A stretch of 64,000 nt of DNA from Flavihumibacter sp. ZG627 (GCF_000814325.1 NZ_JPHF01000005.1:1-64000), one strand, 5' to 3'. Shown: positions 18,065 through 27,465, counted from the first letter of the stretch. Translations and numbers: made by a program. Notes: generated by a model from the letters alone, not told the origin.

Positions 18065-21000
18065 TTAAAATCCAATATTTAATCCAATGGTCCAACCTTT
18101 CAACATCGGGTAGTTATTACCGTTACCACTTCCGCCAGTTGTTAAAACCCTGTCGGAGCCCTGTATATTTTCCACATCGAGGTTACGGGTCACTTTGTAC
18201 ATTGGTGAATAGGACCAGATATTGTCACCTGATACATAAACCCTGGCCTGGGTCATTTTTAAACGACCAATCAGGCTTGCCGGAAGATTATAACCGAACT
18301 GTAGATTTTTCAATCTGATATAAGCAGCGTTCTGCAGGTATTTTGTTTGCGCAACATTTAGTGCACGGCCTGTTCCCTGAGCTATATAACCGCGCAATCG
18401 TGGGAAATAAGTATCAGGATTTTCCTCAGACCATATCTCATCCACCATTTCAGTTGGAATCCGGTTATAGGGTCTGTTATAAGGGCCCCAGAATGCATCT
18501 GCCTCCGCACCTGGCCACCAATCCTGCCTGCCAACACCTTGTAAGAAGGCGCTCAGAAAGAAATTATTCCAGTTGAAATCAAATAAGGCACCGAAGGTGT
18601 AACGCTGCTGTGAATTACCGATAATTTTCCTATCGCCAGGGTTGGTAACTGTATTAGCTCCGGCATTAATGGAACCATCTTTGTTAAGGTCAAGGAACTT
18701 AACATCACCTATAAGTGTAGTTCCTGAGTTTGAACTCTTGATCTGTGATTGAGTAGCAGCCTGGTCGATATTTTCTGCTGTGAAAAATCCATCTGTTGTA
18801 TAGCCCCAGATCTCACCAAGTTGTTGCCCTACATAGTAATCATTCAATAATTTATTGGGATTGTTATAGCGTGTGATCTCTGATTGGTAATCGGCAAGAG
18901 ATAAGCGGATACCATATCCGAAAGGCCTGCTCAGCAGGTTACCATTATCTCTCCATGCTGCAACAAGCTCCCAGCCCTTTGTACGAAGGTCGGCATAGTT
19001 GCCTTTTGGAACATTGGTTCCGAAAACAGCAGGCAGGGTAGGGCCATTGGTGAACATATCAGTTGTATTACGAACATACCAGTCGGCTGTTAACTGAAGC
19101 CTGTTATTGAGAAAATTCACATCCATACCGATATCAGTGGTGGTGGCAGTTTCCCAACTGAGGTTATCAGGAAGAACATTGGGCTGCGAGGTTGTCTGCG
19201 GACGAATTCCTCCCAGCACCCTGCCGCTCTGGCTGATGCCGAATTGTTCAATGAATGCATAGGAAGCAATACTTCCATTTCCCAATGAACCATAAGATGC
19301 CCTGAACTTCAGGTCAGAAATGATTGAAGGAGACAGATTCCAGAATGCTTCTTTAGAAACTCTCCAGCCTGCTGAAACAGAGGGGAAAAAAGCATAGCGT
19401 TTATTAGAAGGGAATTTGGAAGAGCCATCATAGCGACCATTCACTTCAATAAGGTAACGGTCATCGAAGCCATAGTTCAGGCGGAAAAAACCTCCCCTTA
19501 CATTCCATTCATCATATGGACCGGAGGTGTTGATAGCCGTACCAAGCGCCAGGTTCATGCTCTCGGCATCATCATAGATCAGACCATTCCTTTGTGTACT
19601 TAAACCTTTGTAGGTTGATTGTTCATAATTATACCCGGCCAACGCCTTAACGTAATGTTTATCTAAATAAGTATTCTCATATTCAGCATAAATATTGGTA
19701 GCCAGGTATTGTGTTTCAGTATAGGATTCAGAGAGGTCATTAGTGGTTGTTCCCACATATTCAATCACTCCTGGTTTTCGGCTATACGGCACCGCTACCC
19801 TTCTTGTGCGCGTATTATTATCCAGTTCCTGCAGGGTTAAATCACCTTTGATTCTTAGTTTTTTATCAAAGAATTCTGTAACAATCCCGGTGCGGTTACG
19901 CAGAATCCGCTTATCGAAGTCAATTCCATTCTTACCATACACAAAATCACCAACGGTATAGGCAGCTGAATAAGACAGGTTACCATCGGGATTGAACAGG
20001 GGCGACATCTCATGGCCTTCATCTGCAATATTTCTCCAGATACCACCACCTTCTCCAACATTCAGCGGGTTGTGATAAAGCATATTGGAGTAGTCCATAT
20101 TATTCTCGATCCGCAACCAGGGAAGTGCCTGAATACTGCCCTTGGCCCTGAAATTGTACATCTTGTAATCGTCACTATTATACCTGAATAAACCATCCTG
20201 TCCAAAATAGCGCGCACTTACAAGGAAGCTGGCCTTATCACTGCTACCACTCACAGACAGGTTCTGGTCCATTGAACTGGTCCGGTCTTTATAAAGAAGC
20301 GAATACCAATCAGTATTGTCATAGTACACATATTCACCCGCTGCATTCACGTCCACTTTTGGAAGCGATGGATCATTGTTTCTTCTTTCCAGTTCGGCCA
20401 GGTATTCCTGTGAAAAACGTACGGTCTTATTTACGTTCTGCGGGAACTGAGAATAATCATTCCAGGCGCTCCATGCTTCATTGAAAAGTTTAGCAAAAGT
20501 GTAACCATTGGTTACATAATCAGGAACTACGATGGGCGACTTAAGTGCATAATTGCTTGAATAATTGATGGTGGTCTTTCCCTTTGCAGGGTTCTTAGTG
20601 GTAATCAGTACAACTCCAAATGCTCCTCTTGCCCCATATATGGATGCTGAGGATGCATCTTTGAGAACGGTGATATTTGCGATATCATTAGGGTTAAGCA
20701 AAGATGGATCACCTTCTACTCCATCAATCAAAACAAGTGCATTACCACCCTGCCCGATTGAAGTATTACCCCTGATATTGTAGGCAGGAGATTGGGTGGG
20801 CTTACCGTCACCCATAACAAGGTTCAGGTTGGGGATAAATCCCTGAAGCCCTTGTGAAACATTCGGCAATGCACGATTCTCAAAGATCTTTCCGGAAACC
20901 TGGTCAACGGCACCGGTAAGATTTGCTTTTTTCTGAGTTGAGTAGGCAACTACAACAACTTCTTCTCCCACACTTGCGGATGGCTGCAATGCTACCGGGA

Positions 21001-21301
21001 AAAACAGTTCCGAACCGGCAGTAATCCGAAGCGGCGATAATTCACGGGCTGTATAGCCCACATAGGTGAGTGAGATAGAATAATCCTCACCCCCTGGGAT
21101 ATCCGAAAAACGAAACTGACCATTACTATCGGTCTGGGTTGATTTTCGGACTGAGCCTGTGTTGTTCTTTAATAAAATGGAAACGCCTTCGAGGAGATCT
21201 TTTTTTTCATTCCTGACTTCACCTTTCACATCAAATTGTGCGAATCCTGCACATGAAAATAAAAGGAAAAGCAAGAAAAGCAGTAATGGTTTGACTTGCA
21301 T
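18065..21301 (-). CDS. SusC/RagA family TonB-linked outer-membrane transporter
   Basis: A 1078-residue outer-membrane transporter. A signal peptide (about 1-22, ending GFAQ) precedes the carboxypeptidase-D regulatory-like domain (about 25-108; VKGEVRNEKKDLLEGVSILL). A TonB-box-like EEVVVVAYS (about 113-121) is followed by the plug domain (about 125-238). The SusC signature is seen at 213-236 (LKDASSASIYGARGAFGVVL). A long barrel ends in the usual aromatic C-terminus (LNIGF). It is first in a three-gene unit with SusD and a secreted phosphodiesterase. No anti-sigma/ECF sigma pair or HTCS adjoins it directly; the sensor kinase at 11955-15248 is the nearest regulator. Confidence 0.96.
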   Translation of the reverse strand: MQVKPLLLFLLFLLFSCAGFAQFDVKGEVRNEKKDLLEGVSILLKNNTGSVRKSTQTDSNGQFRFSDIPGGEDYSISLTYVGYTARELSPLRITAGSELFFPVALQPSASVGEEVVVVAYSTQKKANLTGAVDQVSGKIFENRALPNVSQGLQGFIPNLNLVMGDGKPTQSPAYNIRGNTSIGQGGNALVLIDGVEGDPSLLNPNDIANITVLKDASSASIYGARGAFGVVLITTKNPAKGKTTINYSSNYALKSPIVVPDYVTNGYTFAKLFNEAWSAWNDYSQFPQNVNKTVRFSQEYLAELERRNNDPSLPKVDVNAAGEYVYYDNTDWYSLLYKDRTSSMDQNLSVSGSSDKASFLVSARYFGQDGLFRYNSDDYKMYNFRAKGSIQALPWLRIENNMDYSNMLYHNPLNVGEGGGIWRNIADEGHEMSPLFNPDGNLSYSAAYTVGDFVYGKNGIDFDKRILRNRTGIVTEFFDKKLRIKGDLTLQELDNNTRTRRVAVPYSRKPGVIEYVGTTTNDLSESYTETQYLATNIYAEYENTYLDKHYVKALAGYNYEQSTYKGLSTQRNGLIYDDAESMNLALGTAINTSGPYDEWNVRGGFFRLNYGFDDRYLIEVNGRYDGSSKFPSNKRYAFFPSVSAGWRVSKEAFWNLSPSIISDLKFRASYGSLGNGSIASYAFIEQFGISQSGRVLGGIRPQTTSQPNVLPDNLSWETATTTDIGMDVNFLNNRLQLTADWYVRNTTDMFTNGPTLPAVFGTNVPKGNYADLRTKGWELVAAWRDNGNLLSRPFGYGIRLSLADYQSEITRYNNPNKLLNDYYVGQQLGEIWGYTTDGFFTAENIDQAATQSQIKSSNSGTTLIGDVKFLDLNKDGSINAGANTVTNPGDRKIIGNSQQRYTFGALFDFNWNNFFLSAFLQGVGRQDWWPGAEADAFWGPYNRPYNRIPTEMVDEIWSEENPDTYFPRLRGYIAQGTGRALNVAQTKYLQNAAYIRLKNLQFGYNLPASLIGRLKMTQARVYVSGDNIWSYSPMYKVTRNLDVENIQGSDRVLTTGGSGNGNNYPMLKGWTIGLNIGF

Positions 21302-21420
21302 GCTTGGTTATTTGCCGCAAATGTCAAATGCACATTTAAAGGAATCATTAGCGAAATGTTATGCTGCTATTACCAATAAAAGGAAAGATTCTCTTTTTAC
21401 TTTTTAAACTGTCTTTTGTA

Positions 21421-21445
21421 ATATGGTTTAATTTTTTTGCCATAT
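21421..21445. promoter_or_regulatory. inverted repeat upstream of susC-like gene
   Basis: ATATGG and CCATAT face each other across a 13-nt T-rich spacer, about 120 bp upstream of the SusC start. It may be a regulator site, but such short repeats also arise by chance in AT-rich spacers. The rest of 21302-21518 shows no gene. Confidence 0.2.
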
Positions 21446-21518
21446 GAACAGTGATAGTTTCCACAACAAAAAATCTTTGAACTGAAAGGAGATAAAACAA
21501 AGACCATTCTTTGGGTGA

Positions 21519-22265
21519 TCAATACCATTTTCGAAGACGCACATCAATTGGCTGGCTTCCCGCCTTTACCAATCTGGCGAATTCTTCCACATCACTGAAT
21601 CCACCCTGTCCGCGATAGTGAAAAGGATATACAATAGCGGGCTTGAACTCGAGCACTGCACTTGCGGCCTGCTTTATATCCATTGTATAAGGTTGGTTCA
21701 TACAAACAAAGGCGATATAAATACCCTTTAATGTCCTCATTTCGGGAATATCTTCCGTGTCGCCGGAGATATAAACTTTTTTACCTCCCATCTCAAGGAT
21801 ATAACCATTACCCCTACCCTTCGGATGTCTTATGCCGGGGGTATCAGGAAGGTTGTACATTGGCAGCGCACTGATATGGATACCCTGTAATGTTTTAGTT
21901 CCTCCATTGGCAAGCCATTCCATTTTGGTGCCGGCCGGAAGAATTTTAACCAGCTTTTCCTGGACGGCCTGTGGAACAACAAGGGTTGCCTTAGAAAGAT
22001 CTAAATTCACGAGTGTGCTGCTGTCCATATGATCGCCATGGATGTCTGTGATCAATACAATATCAGGTTTTCCCATGGCGGCATAGCGCTCTGCTCCACC
22101 ATAGGGGTCAACGGCAATGGTCAGGGTATTCCATTTCATCCAGAGTGATCCATGATAAACAGGATTCACTACCAGTAAACCTTTGGCAGTTGTGAATGTA
22201 TCACTCTGTGCCCTGGTATTGATAGCTGTTAAAAGTATTAGCATTACATAGAGTAGCTGCCTCAT
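21519..22265 (-). CDS. exported MBL-fold hydrolase-like protein
   Basis: A 248-residue metallo-beta-lactamase-fold protein with a signal peptide (about 1-20, ending NTRAQ). The start at 22265 is chosen over an upstream ATG at 22316 because it places the signal peptide at the N-terminus. The metal motif reads D74-I-H76-G-D78-H79, so the first position of HxHxDH is Asp rather than His. Other family landmarks are present (GNGYILEMGGKKVYISGDTED; YPFHYRGQGG). The second-site ligands Asp78/His79 and the GDTED and terminal His are kept. The function is unknown; UPF0173-like hydrolases are the nearest match. It follows the isomerase-like gene by 47 nt in the same operon. Confidence 0.8.
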   Translation of the reverse strand: MRQLLYVMLILLTAINTRAQSDTFTTAKGLLVVNPVYHGSLWMKWNTLTIAVDPYGGAERYAAMGKPDIVLITDIHGDHMDSSTLVNLDLSKATLVVPQAVQEKLVKILPAGTKMEWLANGGTKTLQGIHISALPMYNLPDTPGIRHPKGRGNGYILEMGGKKVYISGDTEDIPEMRTLKGIYIAFVCMNQPYTMDIKQAASAVLEFKPAIVYPFHYRGQGGFSDVEEFARLVKAGSQPIDVRLRKWY

Positions 22266-22312
22266 AATTCTTAAGATTTGTGTTGTATGTACAATTATTA
22301 TTCCTGTTTGGT

Positions 22313-23161
22313 TCAAAGGCTGAACAGGAAAGCAAGACTTTGCGGAACCTGCTGGTGTATCCTGCTGCTTTCATCTTCAATATAATAATAAGCAACACCT
22401 GCCTTGCGTGCAGCCTCCATCACGGCCCTGATATTCACTTGTCCGGTTCCAACTGTAACATCATTTTCTGTTGAGGTTCCGCCGGAGAAATCCCCTTTCA
22501 CGCCAACCCTCAGATCTTTTACATGCAGGAGTTTTATTCGCGGGCCATATTTCTCCAGTAGCGTCGCAGGTTCCACACCCGGAAACTGTGCCCATAACAG
22601 GTCGAGCTCAAAACTTAACCATTTAGGATCAGTAGATGCCGCGAGCATATCAAACAGGTCGCCATCATCATGTGGAATAAATTCATAGCCATGATTATGG
22701 TAACATAGCGTCACTCCATATTTCTCTTTAAGGATCTTTCCTGCCCTATTGAAATCGGCGGCTGCTTTTTTAACCACTTCAGCATTGAAGCCATTTTTAG
22801 GATGAGGTATCCAGGCTACCATTACATAGGATGCACCTAATGTTTTAGCATTGCTGCCCACTTCATCTGTTTTTGAAACCACATCTTCATAACCTGCACC
22901 CAGGGATGTACAGGTCATTCCTTTCGAATCAAGCAATTGCTTCAATTCGGAAGCCGACTTATCCCAAAGGGTATAGAGTTCAAGATTGGTCAGTCCCATT
23001 TGCTTAATGGTATCCAGGGTGGCTGGAATATCATTCTTGAAACTGTTCCGGAATGTATAGGCCTGGATGCCAATTCTTGATTTGATATGGTCACCCAGTG
23101 ATTGTGCCTGTGAAGTATTAATAATAAAGCAACTCAGGAAGAAGGCAAGTAATCTGATCAT
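22313..23161 (-). CDS. exported sugar phosphate isomerase/epimerase-like TIM-barrel protein
   Basis: A 282-residue protein of the xylose-isomerase-like TIM-barrel (AP_endonuc_2) superfamily with a signal peptide (about 1-19, ending SQAQ). Blocks RIGIQAYTFRNSF, VTLCYHNHGYEFIP, SFELDLLWAQFPGVEP, KLLHVKDLRVG and YYIEDESS carry the Glu/His/Asp residues that usually bind a divalent metal in these enzymes. Secreted members are common in Bacteroidota and probably act on sugars or polyols in the periplasm. It lies between the PLP-lyase fusion gene (43 nt) and the MBL gene (47 nt). Confidence 0.85.
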   Translation of the reverse strand: MIRLLAFFLSCFIINTSQAQSLGDHIKSRIGIQAYTFRNSFKNDIPATLDTIKQMGLTNLELYTLWDKSASELKQLLDSKGMTCTSLGAGYEDVVSKTDEVGSNAKTLGASYVMVAWIPHPKNGFNAEVVKKAAADFNRAGKILKEKYGVTLCYHNHGYEFIPHDDGDLFDMLAASTDPKWLSFELDLLWAQFPGVEPATLLEKYGPRIKLLHVKDLRVGVKGDFSGGTSTENDVTVGTGQVNIRAVMEAARKAGVAYYYIEDESSRIHQQVPQSLAFLFSL

Positions 23162-23204
23162 GGCATAATATTTTTCCTCCTAAAGGTCATATTATTTCAG
23201 CTAT

Positions 23205-25481
23205 CTATAACCTTATTCTGTAAGAGCTGCTAAGGCGGATAAAAGGGCCATCCCCCATATTATCATCGCTGATGTAGTTTTTGCTGTTGATGCCGGTTCG
23301 CATTTTCCGGAGAACGCCATAACCCGGCTCAAGGGTAAGGCAGAGTTTTTTGGCAGGATAGTAATCGAGGTAAAGGGAGACCTGGTTATCCTCGATGCGA
23401 AGGAAATGACCATTTAAAAGCCGATAGCTGTTGGTGATGGCGCGGAAGGAAGCTCCTCCATAAAATTTTTCCGACCATTTATGTTCATAGGTAAGTCTGC
23501 CCGGCAGGAGGCCAAAAATATAGTTCTTCTCATCAAGCCGCCAGTCGGCCCCCAGCAGCGGCCAAATGAAAAAACCAGTGAATTCATTATTTACATAAAC
23601 ACCAAAGCGGAATTTTTGATTTTGCTTTCTTGCATAGCTGGCAAAGCTGGCACCTCCAACCTGCAGGGTATTATCACCAAAAAGTTTCTCCCCGTTGGTA
23701 CGTACCATAGGGATCACCGTTAGTGACCATTTTGAACTACCGATAGGCAATATCAATCCAACCGGAAATACTATACTTTTTATTGTCGGGAATATGCCTG
23801 ATCTATCGGCAGAGTCAATGCGCCATTGTTCATAAAAGGGACTTAGCAGCAGGTAAGTTTTATCTTTGAGTTTGATGGGAATATCGGACCCTACCCATAT
23901 ATGATTGAAAGGAGTAGCTTCCGCATTGCTGTTGCGAAATCCATGTGTGTAGCGCACTTGTAGGGGATCTACATAGGGTTGTGCCATGAGTTCAGGATGT
24001 AAAAGCATTAACAGGAAGAGCAGTTTTAATCCCCTGAACCTTCCCCAGGCGGCGAGCAGGCGGTTGATGAATCCCATCCAGGATGGACGATCAGATATAG
24101 TTGATTGCTTTTTACCATTGGCATCCACTTCATATGGTTGCGGCGCCCCATACATATCAACCATTATTTTTTTAACTGATTTTTCCACCATTCCCCTGAA
24201 AGGTATCCTTGCCATCAAGCCATAGATGGCGGCATTGCCTTTGGCTGCGGCACGGGGGTTTTCACTGGCATACATAATCGCGGTTTTAAGGTCGAGGAGA
24301 TATTGATCTATCACATCCACATTGGTAGGCAGCACGGTAAGGTGTATACAATTGGGAAGTTGCTGGCGGTCTACCATCCAGCCTTTGTCTTCAAGCTGGT
24401 CGGCGATGATAAAAATATCCGGACTGTTATTAACTGTTGTATAGGAAATGAGGTTCATGCAGGGCTGTCCGATAATGTTGATTCCAGGAATTGCAGAGAG
24501 GCCTGCTCTCAACTTATGGATGCCTTCCATCAGTTTGCCGGCGAGGGATAAATAACCATCTTCCCCAAGGTGTTTCAAGGCGGCCCAGGCAGCGGCGATG
24601 GGGCCTCCGGGCCTTGTTCCCAATAAGGTGGGAGATATATATATTCCTCCCGGAAAATCGGTGGTGATCACAAACTGGTGATGCAGGTAATCCATATGCT
24701 TATATACCAACACGGAAGCACCTTTAGCCCCATAACCGAATTTGTGGACGTCTGCAGAAATGGAGGTTACGGCCGGCACCCTGAAATCCCAGGGCGGAAT
24801 ATTGTATCCAAGCTTTTCAACCCAGGGCAACATGAAGCCACCTATACAGGCGTCAATATGCAGGGGAAGCTGGTGTTGCGATGCTATTTTACCAATAGCT
24901 TCAATCGGATCCAATACGCCATTGGGATAAGAGGGTGCTGAAGCAACAAGCAGAATAGTATTGGCATTGATGAGCTTCTCCATTTCACCCGGGATGGCAA
25001 CCTGGTTTTCATCAACCCTGGCTTTACGAATCCGGATACCGAAAAGAATGGCAGCCTTATCAAAAGCGGGATGAATAGTTAGGGGCGCCACTACTTCCGG
25101 ATTGGTAATGCGGGGATAGAGTTTCCTTGCGCGCTGCCGGTAACAGAACATTGCGAGGAGGATGCTTTCGGTTCCACCAGAACTCATCACACCAACTGCA
25201 TCTTTATTACCATGAAGCATATGCGCAGTCATATGCACAACTTCCTGCTCCATGCGATGCAGGCTTTTAAAGGCGAAGGGGTTCAGGCAGTTGGCACTGA
25301 ATAATTCGTTACTGGCTGCTTTGAGAAGCTGGTCGTGTTCTTCATTTACATAATACACCAGGCTCCATGCCCTTCCCTCCTTCCAGTGAACATCTTCTTC
25401 CTTCATCTTCTTTATCTGTTCAAGGATCTGAGCGGCATCTTCCCCTTGTGGAGGAATATATTGTTCGCGATTATCACTCAT
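23205..25481 (-). CDS. PLP-dependent lyase/decarboxylase fused to outer-membrane beta-barrel domain
   Basis: A 758-residue open frame that joins two usually separate proteins. Residues 1 to about 465 are a PLP enzyme resembling sphingosine-1-phosphate lyase and group II decarboxylases: SSGGTESILLA (100-110), LPLHIDACIGGF with Asp210, and SADVHKFGYGAKG with Schiff-base Lys247. Residues about 469-501 look like a signal peptide (RLLAAWGRFRGLKLLFLLML, then HPELMAQ). Residues 502-758 form a beta-barrel with alternating strands and the C-terminus SSYRIRL, resembling DUF6268-type outer-membrane proteins. An in-frame ATG at 24077 (Met469) could start a separate barrel gene. The frame overlaps the downstream end of the transporter gene by 8 nt. 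Whether one or two polypeptides are made is open. Confidence 0.75.
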   Translation of the reverse strand: MSDNREQYIPPQGEDAAQILEQIKKMKEEDVHWKEGRAWSLVYYVNEEHDQLLKAASNELFSANCLNPFAFKSLHRMEQEVVHMTAHMLHGNKDAVGVMSSGGTESILLAMFCYRQRARKLYPRITNPEVVAPLTIHPAFDKAAILFGIRIRKARVDENQVAIPGEMEKLINANTILLVASAPSYPNGVLDPIEAIGKIASQHQLPLHIDACIGGFMLPWVEKLGYNIPPWDFRVPAVTSISADVHKFGYGAKGASVLVYKHMDYLHHQFVITTDFPGGIYISPTLLGTRPGGPIAAAWAALKHLGEDGYLSLAGKLMEGIHKLRAGLSAIPGINIIGQPCMNLISYTTVNNSPDIFIIADQLEDKGWMVDRQQLPNCIHLTVLPTNVDVIDQYLLDLKTAIMYASENPRAAAKGNAAIYGLMARIPFRGMVEKSVKKIMVDMYGAPQPYEVDANGKKQSTISDRPSWMGFINRLLAAWGRFRGLKLLFLLMLLHPELMAQPYVDPLQVRYTHGFRNSNAEATPFNHIWVGSDIPIKLKDKTYLLLSPFYEQWRIDSADRSGIFPTIKSIVFPVGLILPIGSSKWSLTVIPMVRTNGEKLFGDNTLQVGGASFASYARKQNQKFRFGVYVNNEFTGFFIWPLLGADWRLDEKNYIFGLLPGRLTYEHKWSEKFYGGASFRAITNSYRLLNGHFLRIEDNQVSLYLDYYPAKKLCLTLEPGYGVLRKMRTGINSKNYISDDNMGDGPFIRLSSSYRIRL

Positions 25482-26808
25482 AGGCTAAATGTTGGTGGAC
25501 CGATTTTCTTCCCCTTACCAGGAATAAAAATAACAACCCGATTGTAAACCAAATACCCAGTGCCACAATTGAATTGCGCATACTACCGGTGAGGTTATCG
25601 AGGTAGCCCCACATTACCAGTCCGAACATCATGGCAGTTTTCTCACATACATCATAGAAGCTGAAGTAGGCCGCGTTATTATGGGTTTGGGGGATCATCT
25701 TGGCATAAGTAGATCTGCTCAGTGATTGAATGCCTCCCATCACCAGTCCGATAAAGAATGCCGCTATATAAAAATGCATCGGGGTGATGATAAAATAACT
25801 GCCAGCACAGATCATTATCCACATGGTGACAGCAATCATTAGGGCTGGAATATTTCCTATTCTTTTGGATATCCATGCAAAGAGGAAAGCCCCGGCGATG
25901 CCCAGGTATTCGAGTAGCAGAACAGTAATGATAAGTTGGGTAATGGTTAAATGAATTTCCTTATCACCAAAGGAAGAGGCCATGAACATTACCGTTTGTA
26001 CGCCCATGATATAAAAGAAAAAGCCGGTTAAAAAAGTTCTTAGGGTATGCATTGATTTCAACTGGTTCCAGACTTTAGCGAGTTGCCGGTAGCCGTTGAT
26101 GAAACTGCCACCTTCAGTTTTTGCCTTATAAATCCCTTTAGGCAATACATGAAAAGGGATCTGTGCAAAACCAAACCACCATAGTCCGGTCAGCAGGAAT
26201 GATAATCTTGGAAAAAGTGTATCATCTGAAACTCCAAGGGCTTCCTGGTTGAGAATAAACAGCAGATTCAGCAGCAGCAAGGTGGTGGCGCCAATATACC
26301 CGAATGCAAATCCCCGTGCACTCACTTTATCCTGCCTGTCTTCCGTTGCAATAGCAGGCAGGTAGGCATTATAAAAAACCATGCTGCCGGAATAGCCGAT
26401 AGTAGCCAGCATCATACCTCCAAGGGCCAGGTGAACCTGTTGGTGATTGTTAAAGAAGAAAAGCAGCATGCATCCTATGGCTCCCATGTAACAAAAGAAT
26501 TTCATGTAGCTACGGTGGTTGCCTCCGGAATCTGAAATAGAAGATAACAAAGGAGAAATAAGGGCGACAACGCCGAAAGCAATACCCAGGTTGATGGAAT
26601 AAGCAGCTGTGTTTTCGATGTTGGTGCCGAAAAAATCTATCCTGGAATTGCCATTAACTTTTGTGATTGAATTGTAATAAGCCGGGAAGATGGCGGAGGT
26701 AATGACCAATGCATAGGCGGAGTTGGCCCAATCATACATAGCCCAGGCATTGATCGTTTTGCGATCATTCCTTGTTATATTTTCAGGTATGGGAACAGAT
26801 ACATTCAT
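25474..26808 (-). CDS. MFS transporter, Atg22/UMF1 family
   Basis: A 444-residue protein with about twelve membrane segments. The N-terminal NAWAMYDWANSAYALVITSA motif defines the Atg22/UMF1 group. In yeast, Atg22 exports amino acids from the vacuole; bacterial members have no settled substrate. It also has the MFS-like GGIQSLSRSTYAKMIP motif after TM8. It is the first gene of a likely operon running to 21519 and overlaps the PLP-lyase gene by 8 nt, so the transporter and lyase may handle related amine or lipid-derived compounds (inference). Confidence 0.88.
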   Translation of the reverse strand: MNVSVPIPENITRNDRKTINAWAMYDWANSAYALVITSAIFPAYYNSITKVNGNSRIDFFGTNIENTAAYSINLGIAFGVVALISPLLSSISDSGGNHRSYMKFFCYMGAIGCMLLFFFNNHQQVHLALGGMMLATIGYSGSMVFYNAYLPAIATEDRQDKVSARGFAFGYIGATTLLLLNLLFILNQEALGVSDDTLFPRLSFLLTGLWWFGFAQIPFHVLPKGIYKAKTEGGSFINGYRQLAKVWNQLKSMHTLRTFLTGFFFYIMGVQTVMFMASSFGDKEIHLTITQLIITVLLLEYLGIAGAFLFAWISKRIGNIPALMIAVTMWIMICAGSYFIITPMHFYIAAFFIGLVMGGIQSLSRSTYAKMIPQTHNNAAYFSFYDVCEKTAMMFGLVMWGYLDNLTGSMRNSIVALGIWFTIGLLFLFLVRGRKSVHQHLAYE

Positions 26809-26943
26809 ATGGGGGTTATATCAATTGGGCACATCATGCAACGATATCAACCAAATTTTTTCTGCCGGAAGGCCTTACATGCTTTTAATTAAATATACGA
26901 TAATGCTTCAACGCCTGCAATGCCGATAATCGGTAGTAGTTCC

Positions 26944-26951
26944 TACCTTTG
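26944..26951 (+). promoter_or_regulatory. candidate -7 element close to the start codon
   Basis: TACCTTTG matches TAnnTTTG exactly and ends 4 nt before the ATG at 26956. Transcription would begin at or beside the start codon. No convincing -33 element is seen. Confidence 0.4.
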
Positions 26952-26955
26952 CAGT

Positions 26956-27465
26956 ATGAACCTTGAATACAAGAATTTACTCCCCGATAATTTCCATCCC
27001 GGTTCAAGGGTTTGGATCTACCAGAGCAATCGCATTTTCGGCCTGATGGAAGCGTTGGAAGTAGAAAAGATGCTCAATAGTTTTGTTGATGGCTGGCAGG
27101 CCCATGGTGATCCTGTAAAGGGTTATTCCAACCTTTTCTTTGGCCAGTTCATAATCCTGATGGCAGACGAAACGGCTACTGGAGTTAGCGGATGTAGTAC
27201 TGACAGTTCGGTGAGACTGATCAAGTCAATTGAGCAGAAGTTTGGGGTGAACTTATTCGACCGGCAACTACTGGCCTTCGTGGTGAAAGATAAGGTACAG
27301 TTACTACCGCTTGCCCAGTTCAATCATGCGATGGAGAACCAGTTCATCACACAGGATACATTTTATTTCAACAACCTGGTAGATACCAAAGCGGCATTGG
27401 AAAACAACTGGATAGTACCGGTTAAGGATAGTTGGTTGAAGAGCAGGATAAAGACTGCTGTATAA
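26956..27465 (+). CDS. conserved Bacteroidota protein of unknown function
   Basis: A 169-residue soluble protein. I recall close relatives in Bacteroidota carrying the blocks FFGQFIILMADET, GVSGCSTDSSVRLIKSIEQKFGVNLFDRQ and LLPLAQFNHA; they are sometimes labelled ABC transporter ATPase, but no Walker A, Walker B or signature motif is present here, so that name is not supported. The conserved CSTDSS segment hints at a binding or catalytic loop. The ATG at 26956 is chosen; an upstream ATG at 26920 would lie before the -7 box. It is convergent with the decarboxylase gene, 35 nt away. Confidence 0.75.
   Translation: MNLEYKNLLPDNFHPGSRVWIYQSNRIFGLMEALEVEKMLNSFVDGWQAHGDPVKGYSNLFFGQFIILMADETATGVSGCSTDSSVRLIKSIEQKFGVNLFDRQLLAFVVKDKVQLLPLAQFNHAMENQFITQDTFYFNNLVDTKAALENNWIVPVKDSWLKSRIKTAV

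Noticed and set aside
22266-22316. Upstream ATG start at 22316 for the MBL protein
   Set aside because: It would put 17 residues before a standard signal peptide and overlap the upstream gene's stop codon.
26956-27465. ABC transporter ATPase label for this protein
   Set aside because: No Walker A, Walker B or signature sequence is present; the label would be a database carry-over.
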